Assembly: GCA_003550305.1 (NCBI GenBank)
Contig: QKYT01000240.1
Span: forward strand, 71,886 to 119,815
From: Glomus cerebriforme
Lineage: Eukaryota > Glomeromycota > Glomeromycetes > Glomerales > Glomeraceae
Reading direction: 5' to 3'
DNA: 47,930 bases
Shown: piece by piece, positions 1 through 10,894 of the stretch
Layout: the number at the start of each line of letters is the position of its first letter
Position numbering within the stretch: the first letter of the stretch is position 1
Made by a program: the position numbers and the translations under genes
The notes under the pieces: model-generated
What the model was told of the DNA's origin: nothing
Databases searched by the model: none
Seen by the model: the letters and a program-made list of their open reading frames with translations, nothing else

Positions 1-1499
1 TTGGGAGTAGTTGTTAAAAAGGATAGAGAGAAAATTAACTTTTAATAATAATTAGGTAGTTGCTGATAATGCATTTTTAAAATAATGTGAATGAGCTCTA
101 AGGGTTTTTTAGTATATTTAATATGATAATTAAAAAATAATATGGAATTTTGGAGGTATTTATATAATAAAAAATATTAAGAGTATAAAAAATGAGTCGA
201 AATTATCAATAATGCAATAATAAATTACATCACGCGAAATTCCGATCATTGCTATTTGCTCACATGAAAAGTTTCTATAATTGGTTAATGACTCATGATT
301 TCTCCTTAGTATTCAAAATTCGCAACTAATTGATAAATTATATAAATTATAAATTATACTAATTTAGAAATTGATTAACCAAATATGGAATTTAATTTGT
401 CACCACATAATATATTAGAAACATTGATTTCTTTTTCAGCCCGAACGCCAAAGCGCCAAAGGGATATCCCAAATCAATCCTATGTCCAAAATTTAACTAT
501 ATCCCGAACTAGACTAGTAAATTTTAAATTTTAAATGGTTAACATCTCATAAGTTCGGTTTTCCCAAGTATGATTTGAGACATGGTAGAAATTTGGGCTA
601 CAACGTATCCAAGGTCATTGTTATTATTATACTGTATAATCAACAAGGACAAAAAAATTTAGAGATTTGTTATATGGTTTCATTGCAAATGGGATAGTAA
701 AAATCTAAGATATTTTTTGATACGAAAATTTTATGATCGAACATTATAAATTTTGTATATTTAACTGAAAACATTAATTCTCTTTCAATTTAATTACATA
801 GAATCACTCAAGCAGCAACATCAAATAATTTTATAAAATTATATGCGAAAGTATATACCAGATACTATGCGCTCTGTATGATAATCATTTGCTTTACTTT
901 GAGTTTTAACCAATCAACGAATATGGTAAAACGTTCAATATACCAAAGCTTCTAATTTGAAAATTTTGGTAATTTTTCTTTTGTTTAGCTGTATTAGAAC
1001 GATTAGAATGATTAAATCCTATATTCAACCAGAGTAAACACAACATTTTTTATACAATTATATTTTTACAATTATATTTACAATAGTTAAAATTGTATCT
1101 GATCGATATTTTATTCTTGCATACTAGAATCGGATATAATAGTCAATGAAAAATATCATAATATGATTGAAATAAGAGAAAAAAAAATTCTCATTTCACA
1201 TAGTTTCAAGTACTAATTTTCCCGAATAATGTTTTATTTCATATCAAAGATTTCGAATAATGACAATAATACATACATATTTTTTTGCATTTACAACATA
1301 TCGTTCTTACACCACACCATATACATGCATACACGAATTTAAAATATCAGAACTCGATGTAGCTAATACTTTATTAATTACCAGTAGCTTGAAGTACAAA
1401 ATAAACTACATAACGATAATGAAAATATGGATAATAATAAAATTTAACATTTCAAGTAAAAAAAAAAAAAACATCAAATTAAAACTCCAGTTCAACTTT
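1..1499. other. AT-rich intergenic region with no supported gene
   Basis: I see no credible reading frame here. The only ORF (about 1260-1571, plus strand) is low-complexity and overlaps the 3' end of the gene on the other strand. The stretch from about 255 to 420 resembles about 34140-34250 (see the dispersed repeat entry). Confidence 0.6.
255..420. repeat. Dispersed repeat, copy 1 (second copy near 34140)
   Basis: This stretch shares an ordered series of short matches with about 34140-34250. Both have catgaaaa..tttctata, then a ggttaat/gttaat block, then catgattt, ctcctta/ctccta, attcaaaat and an attgata.attat block, followed by a caccacat/gtggtgaa end. The match is diverged and was found by eye. 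It probably marks an old mobile-element family, of unknown class. Confidence 0.3.
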
Positions 1500-2702
1500 T
1501 CAATATTCTACTCTCAATTCATATTCTCTTTCTTGCCATTTTCCTTTATTTTTCTTAGGACCCCATGTTGAATCTCCATTACTTTTATACATACCATCCA
1601 TCATATTTGAATAACAAAGAAGTAATTTTTTATCCCAAATATTTGAGATCCTATCCCAATTCTGATCGGCATATTGATCAAGATCATATCTCGAAAAGAA
1701 TTCTTCTTCTTTGAACAAAAATCTATCATCTGCATGTCCAGTAATTCTATCCATAAACTTTTTGAATTCGGCTTCAGGTTCGAATTTTAGACCAAGTGAT
1801 TTAAGCATTTCTTCAATAAATTGTTGACAATTACGATTAGTTGCGCTATAATAATAATTTTTGTTCCAAAAAACGCATTTTCGGGCAACAATTTGTAACT
1901 TATTGGTAGGGATAAACCCAATATGTGTAGCATCATTTAATAATTTTTTAAACATGTTAAGGATTAAGGAAAATAAATCAGTAACAGGTTTATATAAATT
2001 ACTCCAATTCTTTGAGTAAAAAGTAATTGAATTATTTAATTCACGACATAAATTTGAATCGTAATTGACACGAATATGTGCAATATTATCATATATTCGA
2101 TGTGGGTTAAACTTTGGATAAATAAGGTTAGGACCAGCGTCACCAGTGCCCCATTCTAAAACAATTCCATCTATTTCTAAACCAACGTGAAACATTCCGT
2201 ATTTATTTTTAAAAGTATTTTTCGCGATATCACGTAACAATGGAATTTCGGAACGGTTCCCTGAAAGTTTACTAATATACAAATAAACATTGAATTTGTC
2301 AGATTTACTTCTATGTTGCAATAGGCCATTTATCAAATTCCTCCCTTCTTGCTCACTTAAAGGAACATTATTATATGCTTGATGGTCATATAATTCCTCC
2401 AAATCATTTTTGATTTGTTTCAAATGATCATCATTGTAGACTTCTTTAATATTGAGATATCGATCTAGAAATGTTTTTTCATCTCCAAGACTATATATCA
2501 ATTCATTAAGTTCCGTCTCAGATAGTGTGCCGAATAAATGATCATCATTTTGTAATTTGGTTTTGATTGCAGTATACCAATCAATGTCGTGGAGATCCTG
2601 AGTAGTTTTATATCCCGTTTTAATATTGGTTTCTGTACCGATGCTTTTCCAACTGTTACTTAAACTACTGCTGGTACTACTACTACTATGACTATTGCCC
2701 AT
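1500..2702 (-). CDS. Probable myristoylated permuted papain-fold (LRAT/PPPDE-like) protein, 400 aa
   Basis: This is a single open frame of 400 codons with a normal ATG and stop. The N-terminus MGNSHS fits the N-myristoylation pattern (Gly2, Ser6) and is followed by a serine-rich stretch to about residue 20, so membrane attachment is likely. Residues about 169-190 (FHVGLEIDG...LEWG) look like the strand that carries the histidine in circularly permuted papain-like folds. Residues 289-294 (NRNCQQF) look like the Asn-Cys-x-x-Phe helix start that carries the nucleophile in LRAT- and PPPDE-type proteins. The likely pair is His172 and Cys292, in the order His before Cys that is typical of the permuted fold. 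The middle part, about 205-270, is an insert with no motif I recognise. Substrate and reaction cannot be read from the sequence: thiol peptidase, deubiquitinase/deSUMOylase-like or acyltransferase are all open. The call rests on motifs, not on a search. Confidence 0.7.
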   Translation of the reverse strand: MGNSHSSSSTSSSLSNSWKSIGTETNIKTGYKTTQDLHDIDWYTAIKTKLQNDDHLFGTLSETELNELIYSLGDEKTFLDRYLNIKEVYNDDHLKQIKNDLEELYDHQAYNNVPLSEQEGRNLINGLLQHRSKSDKFNVYLYISKLSGNRSEIPLLRDIAKNTFKNKYGMFHVGLEIDGIVLEWGTGDAGPNLIYPKFNPHRIYDNIAHIRVNYDSNLCRELNNSITFYSKNWSNLYKPVTDLFSLILNMFKKLLNDATHIGFIPTNKLQIVARKCVFWNKNYYYSATNRNCQQFIEEMLKSLGLKFEPEAEFKKFMDRITGHADDRFLFKEEEFFSRYDLDQYADQNWDRISNIWDKKLLLCYSNMMDGMYKSNGDSTWGPKKNKGKWQEREYELRVEY

Positions 2703-5396
2703 TCTTTTAGTTCACGAAGTGAAATGGAGGAAATGACCTTAGATGACTGAAGTGTTGCTATGTTGGGTGATAACATATTTATTATATTTATATAATTTTT
2801 GTCCAGCCCATGGGAAAATCTATGAATTATGAATTTCTGCGTATCCGGATGAATTCGAGTTTTTATCTAAATATTTGATTATTAAATTTTAAAAATTTAC
2901 CCCACATGCGTATTTTACCATATGAGGCACAATGCTGATTAATTGTCTGACTTCTGTTTTGGGAGGATTTCTGTCCACTATTCAATAATTATTTTATTAT
3001 GAATATTAATACAATAATTTTATGAAATCTACAAACGCAAACCTCTAATTCTAAATCCTAACTAACATATCTACATATAATATCTATACAAAATAAATTT
3101 ATTTTTTATATTTAATTATATGAAATTATTAAGAACAAATTTACATAAACTTTTTTTTTCGTTCTAGCAATGACGATCTCTTTCGATTTTGTCATTGGGA
3201 AATGGTATAAAATTAGTATAGTACGATTTCCAAATTTAGTATGTACGAATGACATACTATGTTAACGTAATAGACATCTTATCGTACTATGTAAACGTAA
3301 TATAATATAATAAATGTTATGATTGTATTATATAAAGTGAACTTTCAAAATAGACACTAAAATCGTGCTACATAAACTTCTGAAACTTCTTAAATATCCA
3401 TTGTCATGCAATTAAATTTTCTCATATCATATGATGTACAAAACCTGTCGGATGATCCGCGGCAAGATTTGATGACTCACCGCTCTTACAGATCGGAAAA
3501 GATTATTAATTACTTTAACTGATTGTATCAAAAATGGCTACACTCACATCTCCTTCCGCAGCCTTTTTTACATTTTTTTTTTGGCGAATGAGTAATTCTG
3601 CTTCTCTTTATTTGATCTTAAGAAAAAACAATACAAATTTTTATCATTGTTGTACATGAGTACATACACCGCACGGCGGATATGACTGGCTCAAAAATAC
3701 TTGGTTGGGATGTTTATTTGTATAGAAAATTTTTCTTGTATGTCAAAGGATTTTTATAGCAATACTTATCGTCAAGATTTGCAAGTAACTGACTCATTGG
3801 ATCACATTCAAGCTTTTTTATATTTATGACATAAATTCCGTTCATACCGGGTTAAGTTAAATTTATTAAAAAATTCACGTTACTTTGAATCATTAAAAAT
3901 GAAATTTTCATCAAATTAGAAATATTGAAAAGTTGCTACACGATCAGACCAAGTTTAAGTCGTCACATGTCATATTGACATTGAATTTCTTAAATAAGTT
4001 TTTTAAAATCTCATAAAATTTATATTGTAGTTTTTTATATTCAATTTACCAATGAAATTAACTCGAATTTATTGAAAATTAAAATTGAAACAAACTTTTT
4101 TCGTGCATTGCATTTTTTGATAAAGTTACACTATTTTTTGTAAAAAAAAAAAAATTCTGATTGATAAAAAAGTATTACAAATGTGCTGTGAAATAACTAA
4201 TTAGTAAATTTGAAATAAAGCAACAAATGATAATGATATACTAATGATATATTATAATTTTGAATACAATCAAAGAAAAATGATCATTTATTTTTTATAG
4301 GGTATCTGAATTGAAAAAAAAATTATTTTTAAACGTTTAATAATGTTAATGATCTAATTGATTTAACGAAAAATAAGCAAAATTTTACGATAAACATGTG
4401 ATTTTGGAAGTTACAGTTACACTGAATGCTGGCCCTAAAAAAATTTTATCGGTTTGACATTTTTAATTTTTAATTTTTAAATATTTGATACCTTAAATTT
4501 TTCGAATAACATTAAAAAAAAAAAAAAAAAAAGAATTTTAGAATCATTTTATTATCTACAGTATTCTAATTTGGTAACGGTGTCGTATGGAGCAAAAATA
4601 CTGTATCTCATTTCGACGATGATTATTATTATTTAACCAAAGAACAAAAATTGTTGATTGATAAACTAATATTAAATAAAGAATTAAAAAATCTTATAAA
4701 AGTATGGTTTATGTAAATACAAACAACCTAACACTATATTATTATTTCACGTAATGCGCGTTTACTAATAAATCAGCACTTATAACAGAAAATTCTTAAT
4801 TTTTTTTTCGGCATTTAATTTTCGAAATTATTTTTGAACATCCAAGGAATATACAGAATTCTTACAAATGTTTGATCTCTGATATACAGTATAGACACAA
4901 ATTTCTAAAATGATTTGAAAAAATGGTCATTTCATGGGAAGGTTTGACAATCTTCAATCAACTTAATTTCATGTGACGTCATTTTAAGAAAACCATGGGT
5001 AATGAAGAAGTAAAGTAATCATCATTACCACTTTAATATTCTACTGGAAAGAGTTTCTTTGTCAATACAGATGAATAATCTTATTTATTATAAGGTAATT
5101 ATTTGATTAATTAATTATGTCATAACGATAAGGATGAATTTTTTAAAAAAAAATCATTTTACCCAATATCTAAAATTTTATATCTCTTGTAATAACTTTT
5201 CTTCAATAAAAGAAGAAAAACTACATTGAAATAATTATCTTTAAATAATATATACAGTATGTTGTATATTAATATTCTTAGAATTATTTGGTAAATAGTA
5301 GTTTAATTCCTTTCCTATTTATTATTGTTTATGAATCATTATTACCTATTACTTTAATCTATAAATTAATTAATATTTAAATTTTTTAAATATTCG
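2703..5396. other. Long AT-rich intergenic region
   Basis: No gene is supported in this 2.7-kb stretch. It holds many A or T homopolymers (for example near 4140 and 4515) and a short direct repeat: tactatgttaacgtaa at 3255-3270 and tactatgtaaacgtaa at 3285-3300, period 30. I found no terminal repeats of a mobile element. Confidence 0.5.
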
Positions 5397-5825
5397 TTAG
5401 GATAGTGAAACGCAATTGGTGTGAAAGGAGAGGAAAAGGAAAGAATGATGAGGGTTAAAGAATATTATATCATATATCGCATAAATACTCATAAGAATAA
5501 TTTGAATATAAAATAATATATCATATGTATTAAGTACTAGCTTAGTATATCCTGTGATATTAATATGTGGCGTAAAATCTTTTTTACTTTTAGCGGGTGG
5601 TAGATCTTTCTTATTTGTCTTATCAGACTCGATTTCCATGTTGCATTGTGTATCTCCTGCTGTTGGTCATCTCGTGTTTGTGATGCATATGTATCTTCAG
5701 CCTGCGCAATTCTTCCCTTTCTGAAGGAGTTTCTGTTGACACTGAACTAATTGAAGGTACTGATATGTTATCTTCTGCATCTATTGGTGTATTCATTGAA
5801 GATTCTCCAAAACTGATCAGCAAGT
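5397..5825 (-). pseudogene. Doubtful small gene or exon fragment
   Basis: Two short minus-strand frames overlap here. The first (5623-5823) reads through a Ser/Thr/Glu-rich part (SISSVSTETPSEREELRRLK) and ends HGNRV. The second begins at the ATG at 5639, 17 bases before the first ends, in another frame, and starts MEIESDKTNKKDLPPAKSKK before turning hydrophobic. Both beginnings are richer in charged residues than random AT-rich frames. The first frame has no ATG at its upstream edge but sits just after a TAG that could be a splice acceptor (about 5825). It may be an exon joined to the second frame by an unseen intron, or a frameshifted remnant. I do not recognise the protein. Confidence 0.25.
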
Positions 5826-5901
5826 CCTACTATTAAATGTATAGTTTAATTTTAATCATTTATTGTTATATTTAATATATATTAATTTTGGCTTTATATT
5901 A

Positions 5902-6136
5902 GGCCGTTCCAACTTAATTGTTTACCGTCCAGATTTTTTGAAAAATTGGGGGGTTGGGGTAAATTAAACAAATTAAATAAACAAACATAATAAAATTTTG
6001 AAAACTTGATTATTATTATATGTTTATTAGCTTTCAAATTTCTCAAAAATAGAGGGTTATATATTACCATATTTTTATTAGATTTCAAATGTTTTTAAAA
6101 ATAGAAGGGAGGGAGGAACAATTAAGTTGGAACGCC
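5902..6136. mobile_element. Candidate MITE with about 20-bp terminal inverted repeats
   Basis: The left end reads ggccgttccaacttaattgt and the right end, on the other strand, ggcgttccaacttaattgtt. They match over about 19 bases with a one-base difference near the tip. The 235-bp interior is AT-rich and holds three related blocks of the form tt(t/c)..aaaaat(t/a)g.ggg. There is no transposase frame: the minus-strand ORF at 5894-6088 only reads through it. I could not fix a clean target duplication, although ttatat occurs near both ends, so the superfamily is left open. Confidence 0.6.
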
Positions 6137-6638
6137 TCAAAAGATTATATTTTTATTCATGACTAGTAGGATTAAAATTGCTCATTTGACAAAAATGGCC
6201 AATTGAACAAATTATACGATGAACAATTTTCGCTAAAATGTTCAAACATAAATGTCCCAAATCTTGAAACATATATAAAGAATCAAAATTCGAAGGGACA
6301 AATGCAAGAATTTTTAAATAACTGATCCTTTCCCTATTTATTTATTTTTTATTGTTCAAATATTATTACATTTTGTCATATACTGTATATCGCTATACAA
6401 TTATTCAAGAATCGCCTATATTGTTATATTTTATTTGGCGCGTTGCAAATTTACATATATTGATTGACTATTCTTATCATTTCTGTTATCACCCGCAGTA
6501 GTACGAAATCGATGGTAACATTACACTAAGTTTAAAAAAAAGAACCCTTAAAAAGTTAAGCACTCTGCATATCCCGATCTCCTTTACAATTTAGGAATCA
6601 AAGAGAATTTTTTTGTTAAATCATTTAGGACTTCTAAA
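6137..6638. other. Intergenic region upstream of the kelch gene
   Basis: This 0.5-kb AT-rich stretch must hold the promoter of the kelch gene, but I see no clear TATA box or other defined element among the many AT runs. It contains no supported coding frame. Confidence 0.4.
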
Positions 6639-8225
6639 ATGCATTGGAATTTAATTTTTTTTAGAATGTTTCGATATCCTATATTCTTTATCTTTCTCTC
6701 TCAATTTGCTACTATCGTTAATTCTTATGCACTTCTTAGCCGTGGTGATCACACTGCTAATTACGTAAATGATAAAATCTACTTTCTTGGTGGACATACA
6801 AATGAAAGACCGTTTACCAATGATTTTTTTTACTTAGACGTTTCAAAACCTTTTAGTACTTTTTTAGATTTACCAATAGTCGACTTAACTAACATAACTT
6901 ATGTTCCCAAACATGCAAGAGCAACATCAACTATTTGTGGCCTTAAAAAAGATACAATTTTTATATTTGGTGGTGATATTGAAAATTTTAATGATGATAC
7001 GACACCTTTAGTTTTTGCATTTAATACAAACAATCCAGAATGGTCTTATGCTAATATCGGAGGAATTAAACCAATTAGACGTAGATATTCGGCAGATATC
7101 TGTGATAAAAATGCGAAGATGTATATATTTGGTGGTACTACCGCCAATACAGTGCCTCCATTTACTTATAGAAATGATTTTGATATTTTGGATACGATGA
7201 TTAATCCATTTATTTGGAAACTGGGCAGTGATTTAAATATTCCACCTCCTATGGATATAGCTACAGCTACGTTATTACCAGATGGGAGAATCGTTTATCT
7301 CGGAGGTTACAAACCTTCAGAATTTATTCCTATGACAAAGGTTTGAATAATGTTTATAACGTTTTCATTTTTAATCAGCTTTATTTATATTTATTTGATA
7401 TTGATTTTTTAATTATTTTTATGTAAAAAAATAAGATTTATTTATATGATACCATTGAAGGTAAATGGTCAATTATGGTAATTATAATTATCATTTAAAT
7501 TATTTCATATTTTAATAAAACTTATATAAGAACTTACAAATAAATGTAATCTTCATAGTATACGAATGGAACACCACCAACTGCCAGAGGTTTTCACACA
7601 TCAGTTTTAAGTAAATATTTTTTTTATCAATTTTAATTAAATATTTCAAATTTTAAATCAAAATTTTATTATTATATAGCAACAGATGGTCGTATTATTG
7701 TCTATGGAGGACTAGATCCTAAACCTGTCCCTGATATAGTTTTAGTTTTAGATACTACAATACAACCTTTTAGATGGTCAATTCCTTCTTTCAGTTTTAT
7801 TCCCACTTCTGTACCATACATAGGGCATACGGCCACTCTTGTTGGAAATTACATGATTGTCGCATTTGGTATAGTGTTACATGAATGAATTTTTATTTGA
7901 ATTAAAAAGATAAAAAATACTAAAATGTTTTTTTTTTTAAATTCTTTATATAGGTTTATTCTATAATGGCGCAGAAGAAATTCTTAGTAATAAAATTCTT
8001 TTGCTTGATGTAGGTGACAAAAATGATTACAAATGGGTGGTTGATTTTACTCCAAATATTACTATCCCTAAAGATACTGCTCCTACACATTCAGGAAAAA
8101 TAACTATAATTGGTTTAATGATTTTTTGTTTTTTTGTTTTTGTTTTTGGATTTATTTTCAAATTAATTACTTGGTACTATAATGAGATCATAAGAGATCC
8201 TGCTGCAACACCATTAATTGAATAG
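6639..8225 (+). CDS. Kelch-repeat protein with signal peptide and C-terminal membrane segment (5 exons)
   Basis: I join exons 6639-7340, 7436-7477, 7559-7610, 7680-7868 and 7954-8225. The phases fit and give 418 residues. Exon 1 ends AAG before gtttga; the other donors are gtaatt, gtaaat and gtatag, and all acceptors end in AG. The second Met (6666) is the better start, because MFRYPIFFIFLSQFATIVNS is then a typical signal peptide. The body carries kelch blades with the usual pattern of paired glycines and a later Trp: IYFLGGHT, IFIFGGD, MYIFGGT, IVYLGGY and IIVYGGL. Exons 2 and 3 complete one blade (DTIEGKWSIM, ARGFHTSVL). The C-terminus, about residues 381-405, is a membrane helix (IIGLMIFCFFVFVFGFIF) with a short cytoplasmic tail. 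The protein should be a beta-propeller exposed outside the cell or in the secretory lumen, probably for binding. No ligand or enzyme activity can be read. Confidence 0.85.
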
Positions 8226-9146
8226 TAAGACAGTAGTTATTTTGTTTATATGTGCTTTGTTCAATGCTCAATAAAATTTTCTATAATAAATTATTTTAAA
8301 TTTGTATCATTACGAAATTTTTAGGTTGATCGTTCTACATAATAACACGTAAGTTGGTTTGGAATTCTATACATCGAATTGTGTGGACAAGTTTTCACGT
8401 AAAACCACACATTTTATTATAGAATTATGTAGATTTCCATGTATCATAAAATTTCATTGGAAATCTGTAGAATTCTTTAGCGAAATACATAGAATTCATT
8501 CACAGATTCACTGCAGTATTCAAGAAATTATTAATAGCGCAATATATCTATACAAAAATATACCAAAGAAAATGTTTAAATAAAATATAAAATATAATAT
8601 AGATAATTTTTAAAAAAAAATTAAATAGTGCAGTAGTTAAATTGCGAGATATGATATATTAATAATTTAATATCATTACTGAGGTGTTCAGTTCGGTTCT
8701 TATAGTAAGTAAAAAAAAATAAATTAAATTGTATAAGATATCAAAAAATATTTTTTAAAAAACACGATCTTGAATTCTGCGGATCCATTTCCACATAAAG
8801 ACAGGGTATTCAGAATATATTGATTCTACTTAGATTTCCATGGTGGTTCAACATAAGATTTCTCTGTAGATTCCTATACGTCAAAAACATATATTTTTGC
8901 AGCAGCTTTTATCACCCGGATGGTTCATTCATGAAACGTGCTAAAGATCAATATTATAAGAAAACAATTCAAGCATGATAATAAATACACCTCACTCATA
9001 GTACATGGGTTAAAAATCATGAGCTCGAAATGTGGGCGAACTTGATTAATCTCTAAACCATTTGAAATCATATATTTTATTATATCAACATGATCAAGTT
9101 TCTCATGAAATTAAGCTAAGTTTGCTGTAATATTCTTCATTTTCCT
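8226..9146. other. Intergenic region with an imperfect hairpin
   Basis: No gene is supported. At about 8419-8479 an imperfect inverted repeat is visible: tagaattatgtagatttcca against a later ttggaaatctgtagaattct, with a short loop. It may come from an old mobile element, or may only be the 3' flank of the kelch gene. The ORF at 8359-8583 reads across this hairpin and has no family features. Confidence 0.35.
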
Positions 9147-9336
9147 TGGATGATTCCTTCATTACCAAGATATGTATTATATAATGTAAGCATATTTTCG
9201 TAATCCTTAGTTATAACTTCATTAATTTTTTGGCATAGGCTTTAATATCATCAAATTTCTGAGAATTCTTTTCCTCCAATTTTGTTTGAGTTGCAAAAAT
9301 AGTGTCTATAGTCACTTCTATATTTTCTAAACCTTC
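9147..9336 (-). pseudogene. Decayed exon of an unknown coiled-coil-like protein
   Basis: On the minus strand a TTTTAG acceptor-like site at about 9336 is followed by a frame reading GLENIEVTIDTIFATQTKLE, then KFDDIKAYAKK. After a one-base shift it goes on as INEVITKDYENMLTLYNTYL and GNEGIIQGK before a stop near 9147. Amino-acid use is that of a real acidic/lysine-rich helical protein, unlike the surrounding random frames. The frameshift and stop say it is broken. I do not recognise the family. Confidence 0.35.
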
Positions 9337-10469
9337 TAAAATACAAAATCTTGATGAAATATGCAAGCTTCATGAAAGTAAAATACCATAAGAATGTTAA
9401 AGAAAAAAATAAAAAAGGCGTATTATTATGTAATAAAAAAAGAATATAATGAAATATAAAACAGTTTATAGTAAATCGAACAATAAAAATTAAAGGATAG
9501 ATATCAAGAAGAATCAATGACTTTATTAAAATAATCAGAAATTACAACTCAATATTACTGCTTCCCTTGGCGTTCTGTAATATTTGCTTCTTATGACTTT
9601 TTCTTCTTTCAAACCATCCAAACCTCTTGCTATTTATAATGTGAAAATTTTTATCCTTTTAGCGACTCATCGTTTGACATCTCAATCACGAATCCAATGA
9701 TGATTTGTCAATTGAACAATTCATTAGTTTGATGATTCGTCACTTCCAGCCATCCTGACCATCTTGGCATGTACAGTAATTATCATTTACGAAAAACCAA
9801 AGAAAACAACAAAAAAAAAAATAAATTTAAAATAAACTATGCTATATAATTAAAAAAAGTTTGTGTACTGTAACTGTTATATTTAAATTAATCCGTATAA
9901 ATATTTTTTGGATTGTGCAACATGTGATTTGTCTATTGCATACTGTAGTTAATTTTTTTTGAGTTTTTGAGATAATAAATTACATTATAAAATAATTTAT
10001 AAGTCACATATAGAAAATTTTTTTTAGCTGAATCGGATGTAAAATTTTTTCATGATTTTTTAAAATATATTTTGACAATTATTTCCATCCATCAAAAATT
10101 TTATTAGAAATTCTGGTCTGAATCTGGGTCAGTACCATGTAAACCTGAATATAAATCAGACTTTTTTTTAGAATAATTTTTATGTATACAATTTACTATA
10201 TATATTGGTTTAGATCCCAGTGTGAGGCAATGGTTACGGCTAGTATTTAATATATTTAATCTAATTTTATTAAAAAAAAAATAAAATCGCACAACAAAGT
10301 GGTGATTCCTGTCAGATTGATTACCTAAGATTGAATACTTTATTATGTGAATTTTAGAGAACATCACCAAAGATAGAACAACATAAATTACTTCATCAAA
10401 ATTCTACTATCCCTATCTTACCTTTACGAAACTCAGATGACATTTCTTGTCAAATTTGTTATCCTATAT
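9337..10469. other. Intergenic region with no supported feature
   Basis: AT-rich sequence. The two 88-residue minus-strand frames (9251-9517 and 10104-10370) have skewed, hydrophobic or low-complexity composition and no motif. I see no clear repeats. Confidence 0.4.
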
Positions 10470-10830
10470 AATGAAAGCCTAGTGAATCCTTTCTTGAATT
10501 TTGGAAGTGATATTTTGATCTTCAACAACTGAACAATATACAAGTACAAATTTATTACCAAACTCATCCATAGTATTAGACATTCTCAACTTCTTAAATA
10601 AACACTGATAAAATAATTAAAACCTTATCCTTAACAGTCTCTTGTACTTCTTTTGGTAGTTTATCATCCTTTTTCTTTAATTATTTTAACACAAGTGACA
10701 TTAAAAGTGAAGAGAATGATTGCAGTATGAGTCAATAATCAAAACTTTTGAAAAAGATAAATCATCTTCAAGATCTGTAATTAATTTTCCAATACCATTT
10801 GCAAGTTTATTTACTTCACCTGAAGTTAAT
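10470..10830 (-). pseudogene. Decayed coding remnant of unknown function
   Basis: The minus strand shows protein-like stretches split over frames: GEVNKLANGIGKLITDLEDD at the upstream end, then KKDDKLPKEVQETVKDKV, then MSNTMDEFGNKFVLVYCSVV followed by EDQNITSKIQERIH. Several stops and shifts lie between them. It directly abuts the plus-strand gypsy remnant, so it may be a gene that the element landed next to, or part of another element. I do not recognise the family. Confidence 0.35.
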
Positions 10831-10894
10831 TAACCAAAGTAAAAAAGAAGATATCTCTTTACTCCTCTTTCACCAACAATTATTCCAGAAGATA

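Noticed and set aside
9251..9517. 88-residue minus-strand frame with hydrophobic segments
   Set aside because: The hydrophobic part is AT-rich noise; the more convincing protein-like sequence at 9147-9336 lies in a different frame.
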